A DNA stretch of 46,496 nt from the NCBI GenBank assembly GCA_019236675.1, contig JAFAIO010000485.1, positions 1-46,496 of the forward strand. Direction: 5' to 3'. Under the pieces are notes generated by a model. The model did not search any database. It saw nothing but the letters and a program-made list of their open reading frames with translations, and was not told where the DNA came from. The DNA is from Verrucomicrobiota bacterium (GTDB taxonomy: Bacteria; Verrucomicrobiota; Verrucomicrobiia; Chthoniobacterales; JAFAMB01). The position numbers were made by a program, and so were the translations under genes. How positions within the stretch are numbered: the stretch's first letter is position 1; each line of letters starts with the position of its first letter. Shown one piece after another: positions 37,330 through 46,437 of this stretch.

Positions 37330-38673
37330 ATGCCCAGTATGACAAGCCCCATCACAAAACTGCCGCTTATTGTTTTGATGTTGTGCGGGTCAACGGCGTG
37401 GTGCTCCATGGTTTCGGGCAACATCTACACCACAGATGGATCGGAAAAGGATGTTCAGGGTGCCCTTGATTCTGCCCGCAATGGAGCAATTATCAAAATC
37501 CAGAACGGCTCGTATACCTGGAATAGGCCAGTGACAAACAGCAAAAATACGGCTGTGCACATCATGGCACAGTCGCTTGGCGGCGTGACCATCAAGCGCG
37601 GCTACAAAAGCGGCCACCTGCTGGTTCTGAACGCTTCGCCAAACGGCAACGTTGAGTTGAGCGGTATACATTTCACAAGCGATCTAGATGGCTCAAACGA
37701 CAACTACACCTTTACTCTGTTAGTTAACCAACTCAGCGGTCAACCGGTCCTGATCCACGATTGCTCGTTCGTCACGGGCTACGAATATGCCGTGGTGTTT
37801 CACGGAAACGGCGGTGTGGTTTGGAACTGTTCCTTCGCGACCCACAGTGATGCTCTAGGCGGCATTTCGTTTGTCGATACAAGCGCGACCTGCGCAGCAT
37901 GGAACCGGCCCGATACACTGGGCGGCTCGGCAACGAAGTATGGCACCGGAGACCCGGCTGGAACGCTAAACACTTATATCGAATCCTGCTATTTTCGAGA
38001 CGCGGCCAATACCATGGCAAACTGGGATGACAACAGCCGAGTGGTATGGCGGTACAACGAGATGTACAACGCGGCGTGCGGGAGTCATGGCCAGGAAACC
38101 AGCACCTGGGGCACTCGGCATTGGGAGGTTTATGGCTGCACGTTCACCCGCAGTGCCAGCGGAAAGGCATTTGGAGGAACCGCCTATCCGCTAAATCTAA
38201 ACTATTGGTTTGAGATTCGGGGCGGAACCGGGGTTGTGACGAATAATAAATTGGACGAGATCCCGACCAAGGTTGGAGTCCAGTTGAACGTTTTTTCTAT
38301 CAATCGGTTAGGACAAATCCCATGTCAGACAGGGTATCCGGCAGCGCATCAAACCGGTCAGGGCTGGAGTGCTTCCAGTAAGGCCGTTTTCGGGACACCT
38401 CGAGTGAGCCAGGACGGAGTCGGCGCTGTCTCCGATCCACTGTATGTCTGGAATAATACGGGTTCCCTGACCACGAGTCCCAACTACGTTTTACCCAGCC
38501 AATATAGTCCGGACGAGTGCGCGAAGGGACAAAAAATCGAAACCTTCCTTCAACGGAATCGAGATTACTTCGTCAATGTGGCGATGCCCCAGTGGACACC
38601 GTTCACGTACCCGCATCCACTCCGAAAGAAGACGCTGGGACCAACCGGATCCGGCCCGTTACAGGTACAGTAA
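37330..38673 (+). CDS. Secreted right-handed parallel beta-helix (pectate-lyase-like fold) protein
   Basis: In-frame ATG at 37330; signal peptide ITKLPLIVLMLCGSTAWC; beta-helix pattern IYTTDGSEKDVQGALDSARNGAIIKIQNGSYTW...VELSGIHF...VLIHDCSF...VVWNCSF...YIESCYFRD. Confidence 0.8.
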   Translation: MPSMTSPITKLPLIVLMLCGSTAWCSMVSGNIYTTDGSEKDVQGALDSARNGAIIKIQNGSYTWNRPVTNSKNTAVHIMAQSLGGVTIKRGYKSGHLLVLNASPNGNVELSGIHFTSDLDGSNDNYTFTLLVNQLSGQPVLIHDCSFVTGYEYAVVFHGNGGVVWNCSFATHSDALGGISFVDTSATCAAWNRPDTLGGSATKYGTGDPAGTLNTYIESCYFRDAANTMANWDDNSRVVWRYNEMYNAACGSHGQETSTWGTRHWEVYGCTFTRSASGKAFGGTAYPLNLNYWFEIRGGTGVVTNNKLDEIPTKVGVQLNVFSINRLGQIPCQTGYPAAHQTGQGWSASSKAVFGTPRVSQDGVGAVSDPLYVWNNTGSLTTSPNYVLPSQYSPDECAKGQKIETFLQRNRDYFVNVAMPQWTPFTYPHPLRKKTLGPTGSGPLQVQ

Positions 38674-38711
38674 AGGCGGATGAGGCAATTTCCACTACTA
38701 GATAAAGTTCT

Positions 38712-39737
38712 ATGCGTATCCTGGTCACTGGCTCCGACGGCTATTTAGGCTCGCTCCTGACGCCTGTCTTAATGCGAAGCGGCCACGACGTTGTCGGGCT
38801 GGACACCGGATTCTACAAGGAGCGTATGCTCTACCGTAGCAAAGATCCGACGCCGGCGACGCTGGTTAAGGATGTTCGCGATCTGGATGCCTCCGATCTC
38901 GCAGGTTTCGAAGCAATCGTCCACATGGGGGATCTCTCAAATGATCCCGCCGGCGAATTGGCGCCACAGATTACCTATGAAATAAATCACAAAGGCTCGG
39001 TGTGGTTGGCGGAACTGGCACGAAAGTCAGGCGTCGGGCGCTTTGTATATATGTCGTCATGCAGCGTGTATGGCGTGGCGGGCGAAGATTTTTTGACCGA
39101 GGAATCAGCGACCGATCCGCAGACCTCATACGCAATCTGTAAGACTCTGGTCGAACAAGATCTACGAAGGCTAGCGAACGAACGGTTTGCGCCGACTTGT
39201 ATGCGAAATGCGACTGCCTACGGAGCATCACCGCGAATGCGTTTCGATATCGTTCTCAACAATTTGGCGGGTCTAGCTTGGACGGGGAAGGGAATAAGCA
39301 TGACGAGCGATGGAACGCCTTGGCGGCCGATCGTGCATGGACTTGATATCTGCCAAGCGATTCTCGCGGTGCTAGAAGCACCCCGGGAAGCTGTCGCTAA
39401 CGAGGTGTTTAATGTTGGCAACACAAATCATAATTACCGAGTTAGAGAGATCGCCCAAATAGTGGGGGAAGTTTTTCCTGGCTGCACGGTTTCGTTTGGT
39501 CCGCCCAGTCCGGACAATCGTAGCTACCGGGTGTCGTTCGAGAAGATTAAAAAGCATCTGCCTGGTTTTGAGTGTCGCTGGGATGCGAGACAGGGAGCCG
39601 AACAACTGCTCAATTTGTTTAGGCGAGTCGAAATGACCGCCGAGGTATTTGAATGCCGAGCTTTCACCCGACTGAAGCAGCTCCAATACTTAATGCGGAC
39701 AGGACAGTTAGATGAACATTTCTATTGGACCGAATAA
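38712..39737 (+). CDS. NAD-dependent epimerase/dehydratase (SDR)
   Basis: ORF 341 aa; MRILVTGSDGYLGSLLTPVLM, YMSSCSVYGVAGEDFLTEES, SYAICKTLVEQDLR. Confidence 0.93.
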   Translation: MRILVTGSDGYLGSLLTPVLMRSGHDVVGLDTGFYKERMLYRSKDPTPATLVKDVRDLDASDLAGFEAIVHMGDLSNDPAGELAPQITYEINHKGSVWLAELARKSGVGRFVYMSSCSVYGVAGEDFLTEESATDPQTSYAICKTLVEQDLRRLANERFAPTCMRNATAYGASPRMRFDIVLNNLAGLAWTGKGISMTSDGTPWRPIVHGLDICQAILAVLEAPREAVANEVFNVGNTNHNYRVREIAQIVGEVFPGCTVSFGPPSPDNRSYRVSFEKIKKHLPGFECRWDARQGAEQLLNLFRRVEMTAEVFECRAFTRLKQLQYLMRTGQLDEHFYWTE

Positions 39738-40261
39738 TGCGTTTTATCGCTACCTCGTTGGAAGGCGCTTGCATCGTCGAACCGGAACCGCACGAGGACG
39801 ACCGTGGCCTATTTGCGCGCACCTTTTGTGAGAAGGAGTTTCACGACCAGGGTCTGATTGTGAAATTTGTTCAGTGTAACACATCGTGGAATGTCAGGGC
39901 AGGGACGATTCGGGGATTACACTACCAGTTAGCTCCATTGCTAGAAGCAAAGCTCGTTCGTTGTACGGCCGGTTCGTTATGGGATGTGATTGTGGATCTG
40001 CGACCCGACTCGCGGACCTATCTACAACATTTCGGTGTCAAATTAACCGCGCGAAATCGCAAAGCTTTGTATGTGCCCGAGATGTTTGCTCATGGGTTCC
40101 AGACTCTGGAGGACGGCACGGAAGTTTTTTATCAGATGAGCGAATTCTATTCGCCAAAAGTTGGACGGGGACTTCGATTTAACGATCCTAAGCTTGGAAT
40201 CAATTGGCCGTTGTCCGTAGCATCGATATCCGAGCGGGATCTCAGTTGGGATTGGCTATAG
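39737..40261 (+). CDS. dTDP-4-dehydrorhamnose 3,5-epimerase-like (RmlC family)
   Basis: ATG at 39737 overlaps the previous stop; EDDRGLFARTFCEKEF, NTSWNVRAGTIRGLHYQ, YVPEMFAHGFQTLEDGTEVFYQMSEFYSP. Confidence 0.93.
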   Translation: MRFIATSLEGACIVEPEPHEDDRGLFARTFCEKEFHDQGLIVKFVQCNTSWNVRAGTIRGLHYQLAPLLEAKLVRCTAGSLWDVIVDLRPDSRTYLQHFGVKLTARNRKALYVPEMFAHGFQTLEDGTEVFYQMSEFYSPKVGRGLRFNDPKLGINWPLSVASISERDLSWDWL

Positions 40262-40348
40262 AGGCTAGCGATTACTAAGCCTTGCCTTGATTTCTTCCGA
40301 ATTAAGCACTGAGTCGTTCCTTATTTCGCCTTTGAGAAGGAGTTCCTA

Positions 40349-41737
40349 ATGGTGGTAATAGCAGGCAGCCGCGAGACGGGGGATCCCTTTATGACTGACG
40401 TGCTAAAAGTGATCGACCCTAACGCTGAGGGTGAGATTGCCTATGCGCTGGTCGAGCGCCTTTATCCGATCTGTAGGAGCATCACCGGTAATGGAGTCCG
40501 GCGCAGTCTGCGTGTGCTTCGCGAAATCATCCCGCTGGCAATGCGCGAGGTCATAAGTAATACACCAGTCTTTGACTGGACGGTTCCAGACGAGTGGAAC
40601 ATCCGCGACGCCTATATCATGAACGAAGCCGGTGAACGGGTGGTCGACTTTCGGAAGTCAAATCTTCATGTCCTGAACTATAGCGTGCCGGTCAACCGAA
40701 TGATGTCGCTGGCGGAACTTCGACCCCATCTTTTCACCATTCCTGAAGCTCCGCGCTGGATACCCTATCGAACTTCGTACTACCAGAAAGACTGGGGTTT
40801 CTGCCTGGCTCAACAGCAACTCGATAGGCTGAAAGATGGAGAATACCATGTTTATATCGATTCTACTCTGCATCCCGGGCATCTGACTTACGGTGAATTT
40901 AGGATCCAAGGTCAAACCGACGATGAGGTGCTGATCTCGTGCCATTCCTGCCACCCGTCCCTCTGCAACGACAATCTTTCAGGGATGGTGATTGCGGCCC
41001 GAATGGCGCTTCTTCTCCAAGGCACTTCACCGCGATATTCCTACCGATTCGTATGGGTTCCCGGCACCATTGGGTCGATCACCTGGCTAGCCTTGAATGA
41101 AGCCATTCTGCCCCAGATCAAACATGGACTGGTACTATCCTGTCTCGGTGATCCCGGTAAGTTCACGTATAAGCGAAGCCGTCGCGGTGATGCGGAGATC
41201 GATCGCACGGTTGAACACGTGCTCGCCCACAGCGGGAACGAATTCAATATTCTGGATTTCGCGCCTTATGGTTACGATGAGAGACAGTACTGCTCTCCCG
41301 GTATCAATCTACCAGTCGGCTGCTTCATGCGCACGCCAAATGGTTGTTACCCGGAATACCACACTTCGGCAGATGATCTTTCGCTGGTCACACCCACTGC
41401 GCTCGGGGAGTCGCTTGTGCAGTTGTTACGCGTCATCCGGGTTCTGGAGGAGAACCGGCCCTACCTTAACCTTAACCCGACTTGTGAACCTCAACTTGGG
41501 CGCCGCGGCTTATATCGGCAAATGGGCGGAGCGAAGGATAGGGCGATGCTGGAGATGGCTATGCTTTGGGTTCTGAACTTTTCGGACGGAGAGCATGATC
41601 TTCTCGACATCGCGGTTCGGTCCGGTATTCCGTTTGAGCAGATTAGTCAGGCAACTCAATCGCTGCGTGAGGCGGGGTTGCTCGATTGGCCCGAAAATTA
41701 CACCACAGAAACGCAGAGAATACCGGGGGAAAAATAA
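40349..41737 (+). CDS. DUF4910/DUF2172-type protein (M28-like aminopeptidase fold plus C-terminal winged helix)
   Basis: ORF 462 aa; LYPICRSITGNGVRRSL, FDWTVPDEWNIRDAYI, LISCHSCHPSLCNDNLSGM, EYHTSADDLSLV. Confidence 0.85.
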   Translation: MVVIAGSRETGDPFMTDVLKVIDPNAEGEIAYALVERLYPICRSITGNGVRRSLRVLREIIPLAMREVISNTPVFDWTVPDEWNIRDAYIMNEAGERVVDFRKSNLHVLNYSVPVNRMMSLAELRPHLFTIPEAPRWIPYRTSYYQKDWGFCLAQQQLDRLKDGEYHVYIDSTLHPGHLTYGEFRIQGQTDDEVLISCHSCHPSLCNDNLSGMVIAARMALLLQGTSPRYSYRFVWVPGTIGSITWLALNEAILPQIKHGLVLSCLGDPGKFTYKRSRRGDAEIDRTVEHVLAHSGNEFNILDFAPYGYDERQYCSPGINLPVGCFMRTPNGCYPEYHTSADDLSLVTPTALGESLVQLLRVIRVLEENRPYLNLNPTCEPQLGRRGLYRQMGGAKDRAMLEMAMLWVLNFSDGEHDLLDIAVRSGIPFEQISQATQSLREAGLLDWPENYTTETQRIPGEK

Positions 41738-41873
41738 GAAAACGGTTTATCTGACCTCGGTATCTCTGTGATGAACCCTGACCGACCATAGAACTGATAT
41801 CAATAAGCCGATCGTGCTCGAGGAATCCAACCCAATAGCAGAACTGACGACGAGCATTTCAACCACCGCGCAC

Positions 41874-41992
41874 GCTTGTTTCTGCCGGGCGCCGCTGAGG
41901 CACACTTTCGTGGATCTAGGCATGTCACCTTTATGCGAGTCGATCCTGCAAGGGATCAGGTTAACCAATTGGAACCATTCTACCCGCTGCAT
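41874..41992 (+). pseudogene. N-terminal fragment of an NDP-hexose C-methyltransferase (frameshifted)
   Basis: Frame 41814: ACFCRAPLRHTFVDLGMSPLCESIL; frame 41876: PARDQVNQLEPFYPLH; together this is the start of the zinc-binding N-domain of sugar C-methyltransferases. Confidence 0.8.
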
Positions 41993-42186
41993 GATGAACA
42001 GCAGTGGTTCCTGGAGAAATCCCTGCATTCACAGAATTGGAGGCAATTTGAGCCCCTTACTAATGCTTCAATATATAACACTGCGGCAATTCGAAAGAAT
42101 ACGTAACACATGAACGCCTTGCTTTTTGATTCATCCGTTACGGCTCTCCGGGTCTCCACGATTCGTTACCCGGAGTACGACAAAAT

Positions 42187-43146
42187 ATGTTAAATCTTCA
42201 ACAACCGAAATTCGTCTATATGGGGGGCAAGCTTCGTCGATGGGAGGAAGCAACGCTGCACGTTGGTTGTGAGGCGGTCAATCGAGGCCTGAATGTCTTT
42301 GAAGGCTTAAAAGGGTACTGGCAACCAGACGGCCCGTTTGCTGTCGTCATGCTTCAGCGACATTACGAGCGCCTTCAGAAGTCGGCACGGCTACTTCATA
42401 TCCCATGCCTTTCCTCGTTCGAAGAGTACAAAAACTCGATCGAGCAACTCGCTTCATCGCTGCTGGAACCCGACCGGGATATGTGGTTTCGCACCACCCT
42501 GTTCGTAACGGAAGGTCATTGGGGTGAAGGCACCGTTGCCGATCTGGTGGTCACGGCTTTTCATCAGGACAAAGTCATACCTAGCCCTATAGATTTAGGT
42601 GTGAGTACCTGGCAGCGGAGCCTTGATGTGGCACTGCCGGCGAGAATCAAAACCAGCACTAATTATCAAGTTGCACGTTTAGCCAGGATAGAGGGGCGAA
42701 AAAGGGGTTGGCAGGAAATGATTCTGCTAAATCAATGGGGCCGAGTAGCAGAGGCAACCGGTGCTTGTATTTTGATGGTAAGGGATGGAGCGATAGCTAC
42801 TCCGCCCGCAACGGAAGGAGCTCTCGAGAGCATTACTTTGGAAATACTGGAGGTGCTCGCAGAATCTCTTGGTATTCCTTTTGTGAGGCGTCCCATAGAC
42901 CGTACTGAGCTACTGGTTGCTGATGAGATCGCGCTCTGCGGAACGCTAGCTGAGGTGGTGCTCGCTAAGTCAATAGAAGGTCTTCCTCTGCCCGAGGAAA
43001 CGCCTGTTCTAAGGGCATTGCAAACACGATACTTCGAAGCAGTCAGAGGTATGAAACCACACCCATTCGTCCATATGTCTACTGTGGGGAGTACTTGCGG
43101 AATGGCCTGGCCTCAAACCGACGTCGCGTACGCGCGCAAGACTTAG
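42187..43146 (+). CDS. Aminotransferase class IV (branched-chain/D-amino-acid aminotransferase-like)
   Basis: ORF 319 aa; VYMGGKLRRWEEATLHVGCEAVNRGLNVFEGLKGY, ARIKTSTNYQVARLARIEGRKRGWQEMILLNQWGRVAEATGACI. Confidence 0.92.
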   Translation: MLNLQQPKFVYMGGKLRRWEEATLHVGCEAVNRGLNVFEGLKGYWQPDGPFAVVMLQRHYERLQKSARLLHIPCLSSFEEYKNSIEQLASSLLEPDRDMWFRTTLFVTEGHWGEGTVADLVVTAFHQDKVIPSPIDLGVSTWQRSLDVALPARIKTSTNYQVARLARIEGRKRGWQEMILLNQWGRVAEATGACILMVRDGAIATPPATEGALESITLEILEVLAESLGIPFVRRPIDRTELLVADEIALCGTLAEVVLAKSIEGLPLPEETPVLRALQTRYFEAVRGMKPHPFVHMSTVGSTCGMAWPQTDVAYARKT

Positions 43147-43193
43147 GGTCGGAACTTGGCTCGAGACGGCGGATAAAAAAGGGAGTGATCCAT

Positions 43194-44255
43194 ATGCCTC
43201 GCGTTTCTATTGTCGTTCCTGTCTATAACGGAGAAACTGATCTATTCGAGTGCCTGGCGAGTATTTTGGCCCAGACTTATTCGGACTGGACGGCAGTCGT
43301 TGTCAATAATTGCAGCACGGACAGGACCGGAGAAATCGCTGACTATTTCGCGCACAAGGATTCCAGATTTCGGGTAGAACACTGTGCGGAATTCTTGTCT
43401 CAAAGCGGGAATTACAACCGGGCAGTCGATTTGAGAGCGGCTGATGCAGAATATGTTAAGATGGTCGAAGCGGACAATTGGCTGTGGCCCGAGTGCTTGG
43501 AGCGGATGGTTACCTTGGCTGACCGCGATCATGAGATCAGATTGGTCGGTTGTTATTGGTTGCACGGACAGGCATTGCGCGGCGGAGGGGCGCCCTGGCC
43601 GAACGAAGTTTTGGATGGGGACGAAGCTCGCCGGGACCACCTGCGCACAGACTGGTGCTATTACTTTGGTACGCCGACAACTCTATTGTTTCGCGCAGCA
43701 GCGCTTGCGCCGCTTAGTCCCTGCTTCCAACCCGGTCTGTTTTTCGACGATGTCGATCTTTGTTTTCGGGTGTTACGCCAATGGAAATTCGGCTTCGTTC
43801 ACCAGATTTTGGCTTTTCTAAGGGATGACAACGGTGGAGTGTCCGAGGCTTTCTCTAACTTCGATTACGTCCCGGCTTATCAATATCTTCTCGCTAGGGC
43901 CTACGGTGCTGAAATGTTCGATAGTCGCGAATCGAACGAAATAACTCGAAAACGAAAATCGGCATATCACCGGCGGCTGGGCCGTTCTTTGGTGGTTGGG
44001 AGACCGAAACAGTACTGGGATTTCCATAAAAAAGCGTGGGGCCTTATGAACTATGACTTGCCCCGGCGCGAGCTGATTTGGCCAGTAATTTTAGAGCTTT
44101 TGGATCTGGGATTTAATCTGAAAGCGACACTAAATCTGTTAATCCGGAAAGCGAATAGGCTGCTTGCGAGTCGATCCCGGAGGTATTCGCCTTCAGGGGA
44201 CTGCGCCGCTGATTCTCAAAAACGCGCGAGTGAAGTGATGCCAACGGCCAGATGA
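43194..44255 (+). CDS. Glycosyltransferase family 2
   Basis: ATG at 43194; MPRVSIVVPVYNGETDLFECLASILAQTYSDWTAVVVNNCSTDRTGEIADYF, FFDDVDLCFRVLRQW. Confidence 0.93.
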   Translation: MPRVSIVVPVYNGETDLFECLASILAQTYSDWTAVVVNNCSTDRTGEIADYFAHKDSRFRVEHCAEFLSQSGNYNRAVDLRAADAEYVKMVEADNWLWPECLERMVTLADRDHEIRLVGCYWLHGQALRGGGAPWPNEVLDGDEARRDHLRTDWCYYFGTPTTLLFRAAALAPLSPCFQPGLFFDDVDLCFRVLRQWKFGFVHQILAFLRDDNGGVSEAFSNFDYVPAYQYLLARAYGAEMFDSRESNEITRKRKSAYHRRLGRSLVVGRPKQYWDFHKKAWGLMNYDLPRRELIWPVILELLDLGFNLKATLNLLIRKANRLLASRSRRYSPSGDCAADSQKRASEVMPTAR

Positions 44256-44355
44256 AAACTATGCGCGTTCCACATATAACTGACGCTTTCTCCGCGTCGC
44301 ACTCCTCCGTACCTTTAGCAGAGGAAGCGAGGCACACTTCACCATAGAGCCATCG

Positions 44356-45348
44356 ATGAAGATATCGGTGATTGTAGGAACACGAAACCGGGCCCACGTC
44401 ATTAGGGAGTGCCTGGATTCTATAACGGCGGCTTTCGCTAAGGCGGCGCCTCTGGATGGGGAAATCATTGTCGTGGATAACGGTTCGACGGACGGTACGT
44501 TAGATCTCATTCGGAATTGGGTAGCCGCGTGTCCATTTTCTGCGCGCTGGCTTTCCGAGTCTAGACCGGGGCTTTCCGCAGCACGCAACTATGCGATGCG
44601 AGTTGCTCAGGGAGACTTGCTTGTGTTTACCGATGATGATTGCCGGCTGAACGAAGACTACATCAAGGATCTGCTGCGACATGACGCCGCAGATACCGAA
44701 CCGGTGCTGCGCGGCGGACGAGTCGAACTTGGTGACCCGACCGATTTAACCCTTTCAATCAAGACCAGCCCGGATCTGACGCGGTGGCATCGCCGGATGA
44801 GGTCAGCAAGATACGAAAATCTTGCCGCCTCCATTGTAGGATGCAATCTGGCTTTGCGCCGGGAAGTTGCTGAACGTATCGGCCCCTTCGACGAGCGCAT
44901 CGGGCCGGGTCGCAGTATACCTGCTGCGGAAGATACCGATTGGGTCTGGCGGGCCTATCTTGCAGACATCACGATTGAGTATGTCCCGGATATGGTGATC
45001 TATCATCATCACGGAAGAAAACGGCAGGCAGAAGGGGACAAGCTATTTGCTAATTACATGATTGGGAATGGTGCGCTTTATGCAAAATACCTATTCAAGG
45101 ATTTCGACTTCTGTCGCAAGTTCTTCCGGGATATTCAGATTTCGATACAGCAGCTGCTTTCCGGCCGAAAAAACTACTATATTATCGGGACTTACGGTTT
45201 CTACCTGCACGTGGGTCTGGCCTACAATGTGTTGGGTATGCTCAAGTTTGTGTTGGTGATCACCGGGCAACGATTGAAGAGAGCGATTCCAGGCTACTCT
45301 CTCCGACCATTTCATGGTCACAAATTGAACCCTGAACAACCGCAATGA
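44356..45348 (+). CDS. Glycosyltransferase family 2 (tandem paralog 1)
   Basis: ORF 330 aa; MKISVIVGTRNRAHVIRECLDSI, IIVVDNGSTDGT, FTDDDCRLNEDYIKDLL, AEDTDWVWRAYLA. Confidence 0.94.
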   Translation: MKISVIVGTRNRAHVIRECLDSITAAFAKAAPLDGEIIVVDNGSTDGTLDLIRNWVAACPFSARWLSESRPGLSAARNYAMRVAQGDLLVFTDDDCRLNEDYIKDLLRHDAADTEPVLRGGRVELGDPTDLTLSIKTSPDLTRWHRRMRSARYENLAASIVGCNLALRREVAERIGPFDERIGPGRSIPAAEDTDWVWRAYLADITIEYVPDMVIYHHHGRKRQAEGDKLFANYMIGNGALYAKYLFKDFDFCRKFFRDIQISIQQLLSGRKNYYIIGTYGFYLHVGLAYNVLGMLKFVLVITGQRLKRAIPGYSLRPFHGHKLNPEQPQ

Positions 45349-46322
45349 AGGTTTCCGTCATCGTCGGGACAAAAAACCGGGCACATATCATCGCCGCTTG
45401 CCTGACCTCTATCGCAGCGGCTATCAGCAAGTCCGCGCCCGGCGATGGAGAGATCATTGTTGTCGATAACGGCTCGACGGACAATACCACCCTCGTCATC
45501 CAAAATTGGGCTGCGACATGCCCCGTGCCGGTGCACTTACTGTTTCAGCTCAGTGCGGGGCTATCAGCCTCGCGAAATTACGCTATGCGGGTAGCTCAGG
45601 GCGATTTCTTTGTGTTTACGGACGATGATTGCCGGCTAAGTGAAGACTACATCCACGATTTGCTGCGGCACGATGCTGCTGATACCGAGCCAGTGCTGCG
45701 CGGCGGGCGAGTCGAACTTGGTGACCCGACCGATTTAACCCTCTCAATCAAGACCAGCCCTGATTTGCGGCGCTGGTGTCGCCGGTTGAGGTCGGCAAAA
45801 CAGGACAACCTTGGTGCTGCCATAATGGGATGCAACATGGCGTTGCGTCGCGAAGTTGCCGAACGAATTGGACCTTTCGACGAGCGTATCGGACAGGGAA
45901 CTACCATCCCGGCTGTGGAAGATACCGATTGGATCTATCAGGCGTATCTTGCAGGAGTCACCGTTGAGTACGTTCCTGATATGGTCGTCTACCATCATCA
46001 CGGAAGAAAACTGCAGTCAGAGGGAGATAAGCTCTTTGCTAGCTACGCGATTGGCAACGGCGCCCTGTATGCCAAATACCTGTTCAAGGACTCCGATCTC
46101 TGCCGTAGCTTTGTCAGGGATGTCGAGAGGTCGATCCGGCAGTTTATTTCGGGACAGAGAAATTACTTTCTTATCGGGAACTACGGTTTCTACCTGCATG
46201 TGTGGCTTGGGAACTGTGTCGTGGGAGCGATTAGATATCTTCGTTTAATGGTGAGCGAGCGTTTACGGAGCTGGTTTAAACCTCCCGTTCGGGGAGAGCG
46301 GCGCTCGGCGAGCGTGTGTTAA
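45345..46322 (+). CDS. Glycosyltransferase family 2 (tandem paralog 2)
   Basis: ORF 325 aa; MKVSVIVGTKNRAHIIAACLTSI...; ATGA overlap with paralog 1 and clear similarity throughout. Confidence 0.94.
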   Translation: MKVSVIVGTKNRAHIIAACLTSIAAAISKSAPGDGEIIVVDNGSTDNTTLVIQNWAATCPVPVHLLFQLSAGLSASRNYAMRVAQGDFFVFTDDDCRLSEDYIHDLLRHDAADTEPVLRGGRVELGDPTDLTLSIKTSPDLRRWCRRLRSAKQDNLGAAIMGCNMALRREVAERIGPFDERIGQGTTIPAVEDTDWIYQAYLAGVTVEYVPDMVVYHHHGRKLQSEGDKLFASYAIGNGALYAKYLFKDSDLCRSFVRDVERSIRQFISGQRNYFLIGNYGFYLHVWLGNCVVGAIRYLRLMVSERLRSWFKPPVRGERRSASVC

Positions 46323-46437
46323 AGCGCATTGATCCTCTAAAGCAAGAGCACCACGAACAGCTCGAAGCTAACGCCACGCTGGCTAGCTCGAAGCGAGATT
46401 GGCTTTGTCAATTCATCCAAAATCCAATTAGCAAACT

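Noticed and set aside
46370-46405. AGCTCGAAGC direct repeats before the nucleotidyltransferase
   Set aside because: Two short copies only; plausible by chance.
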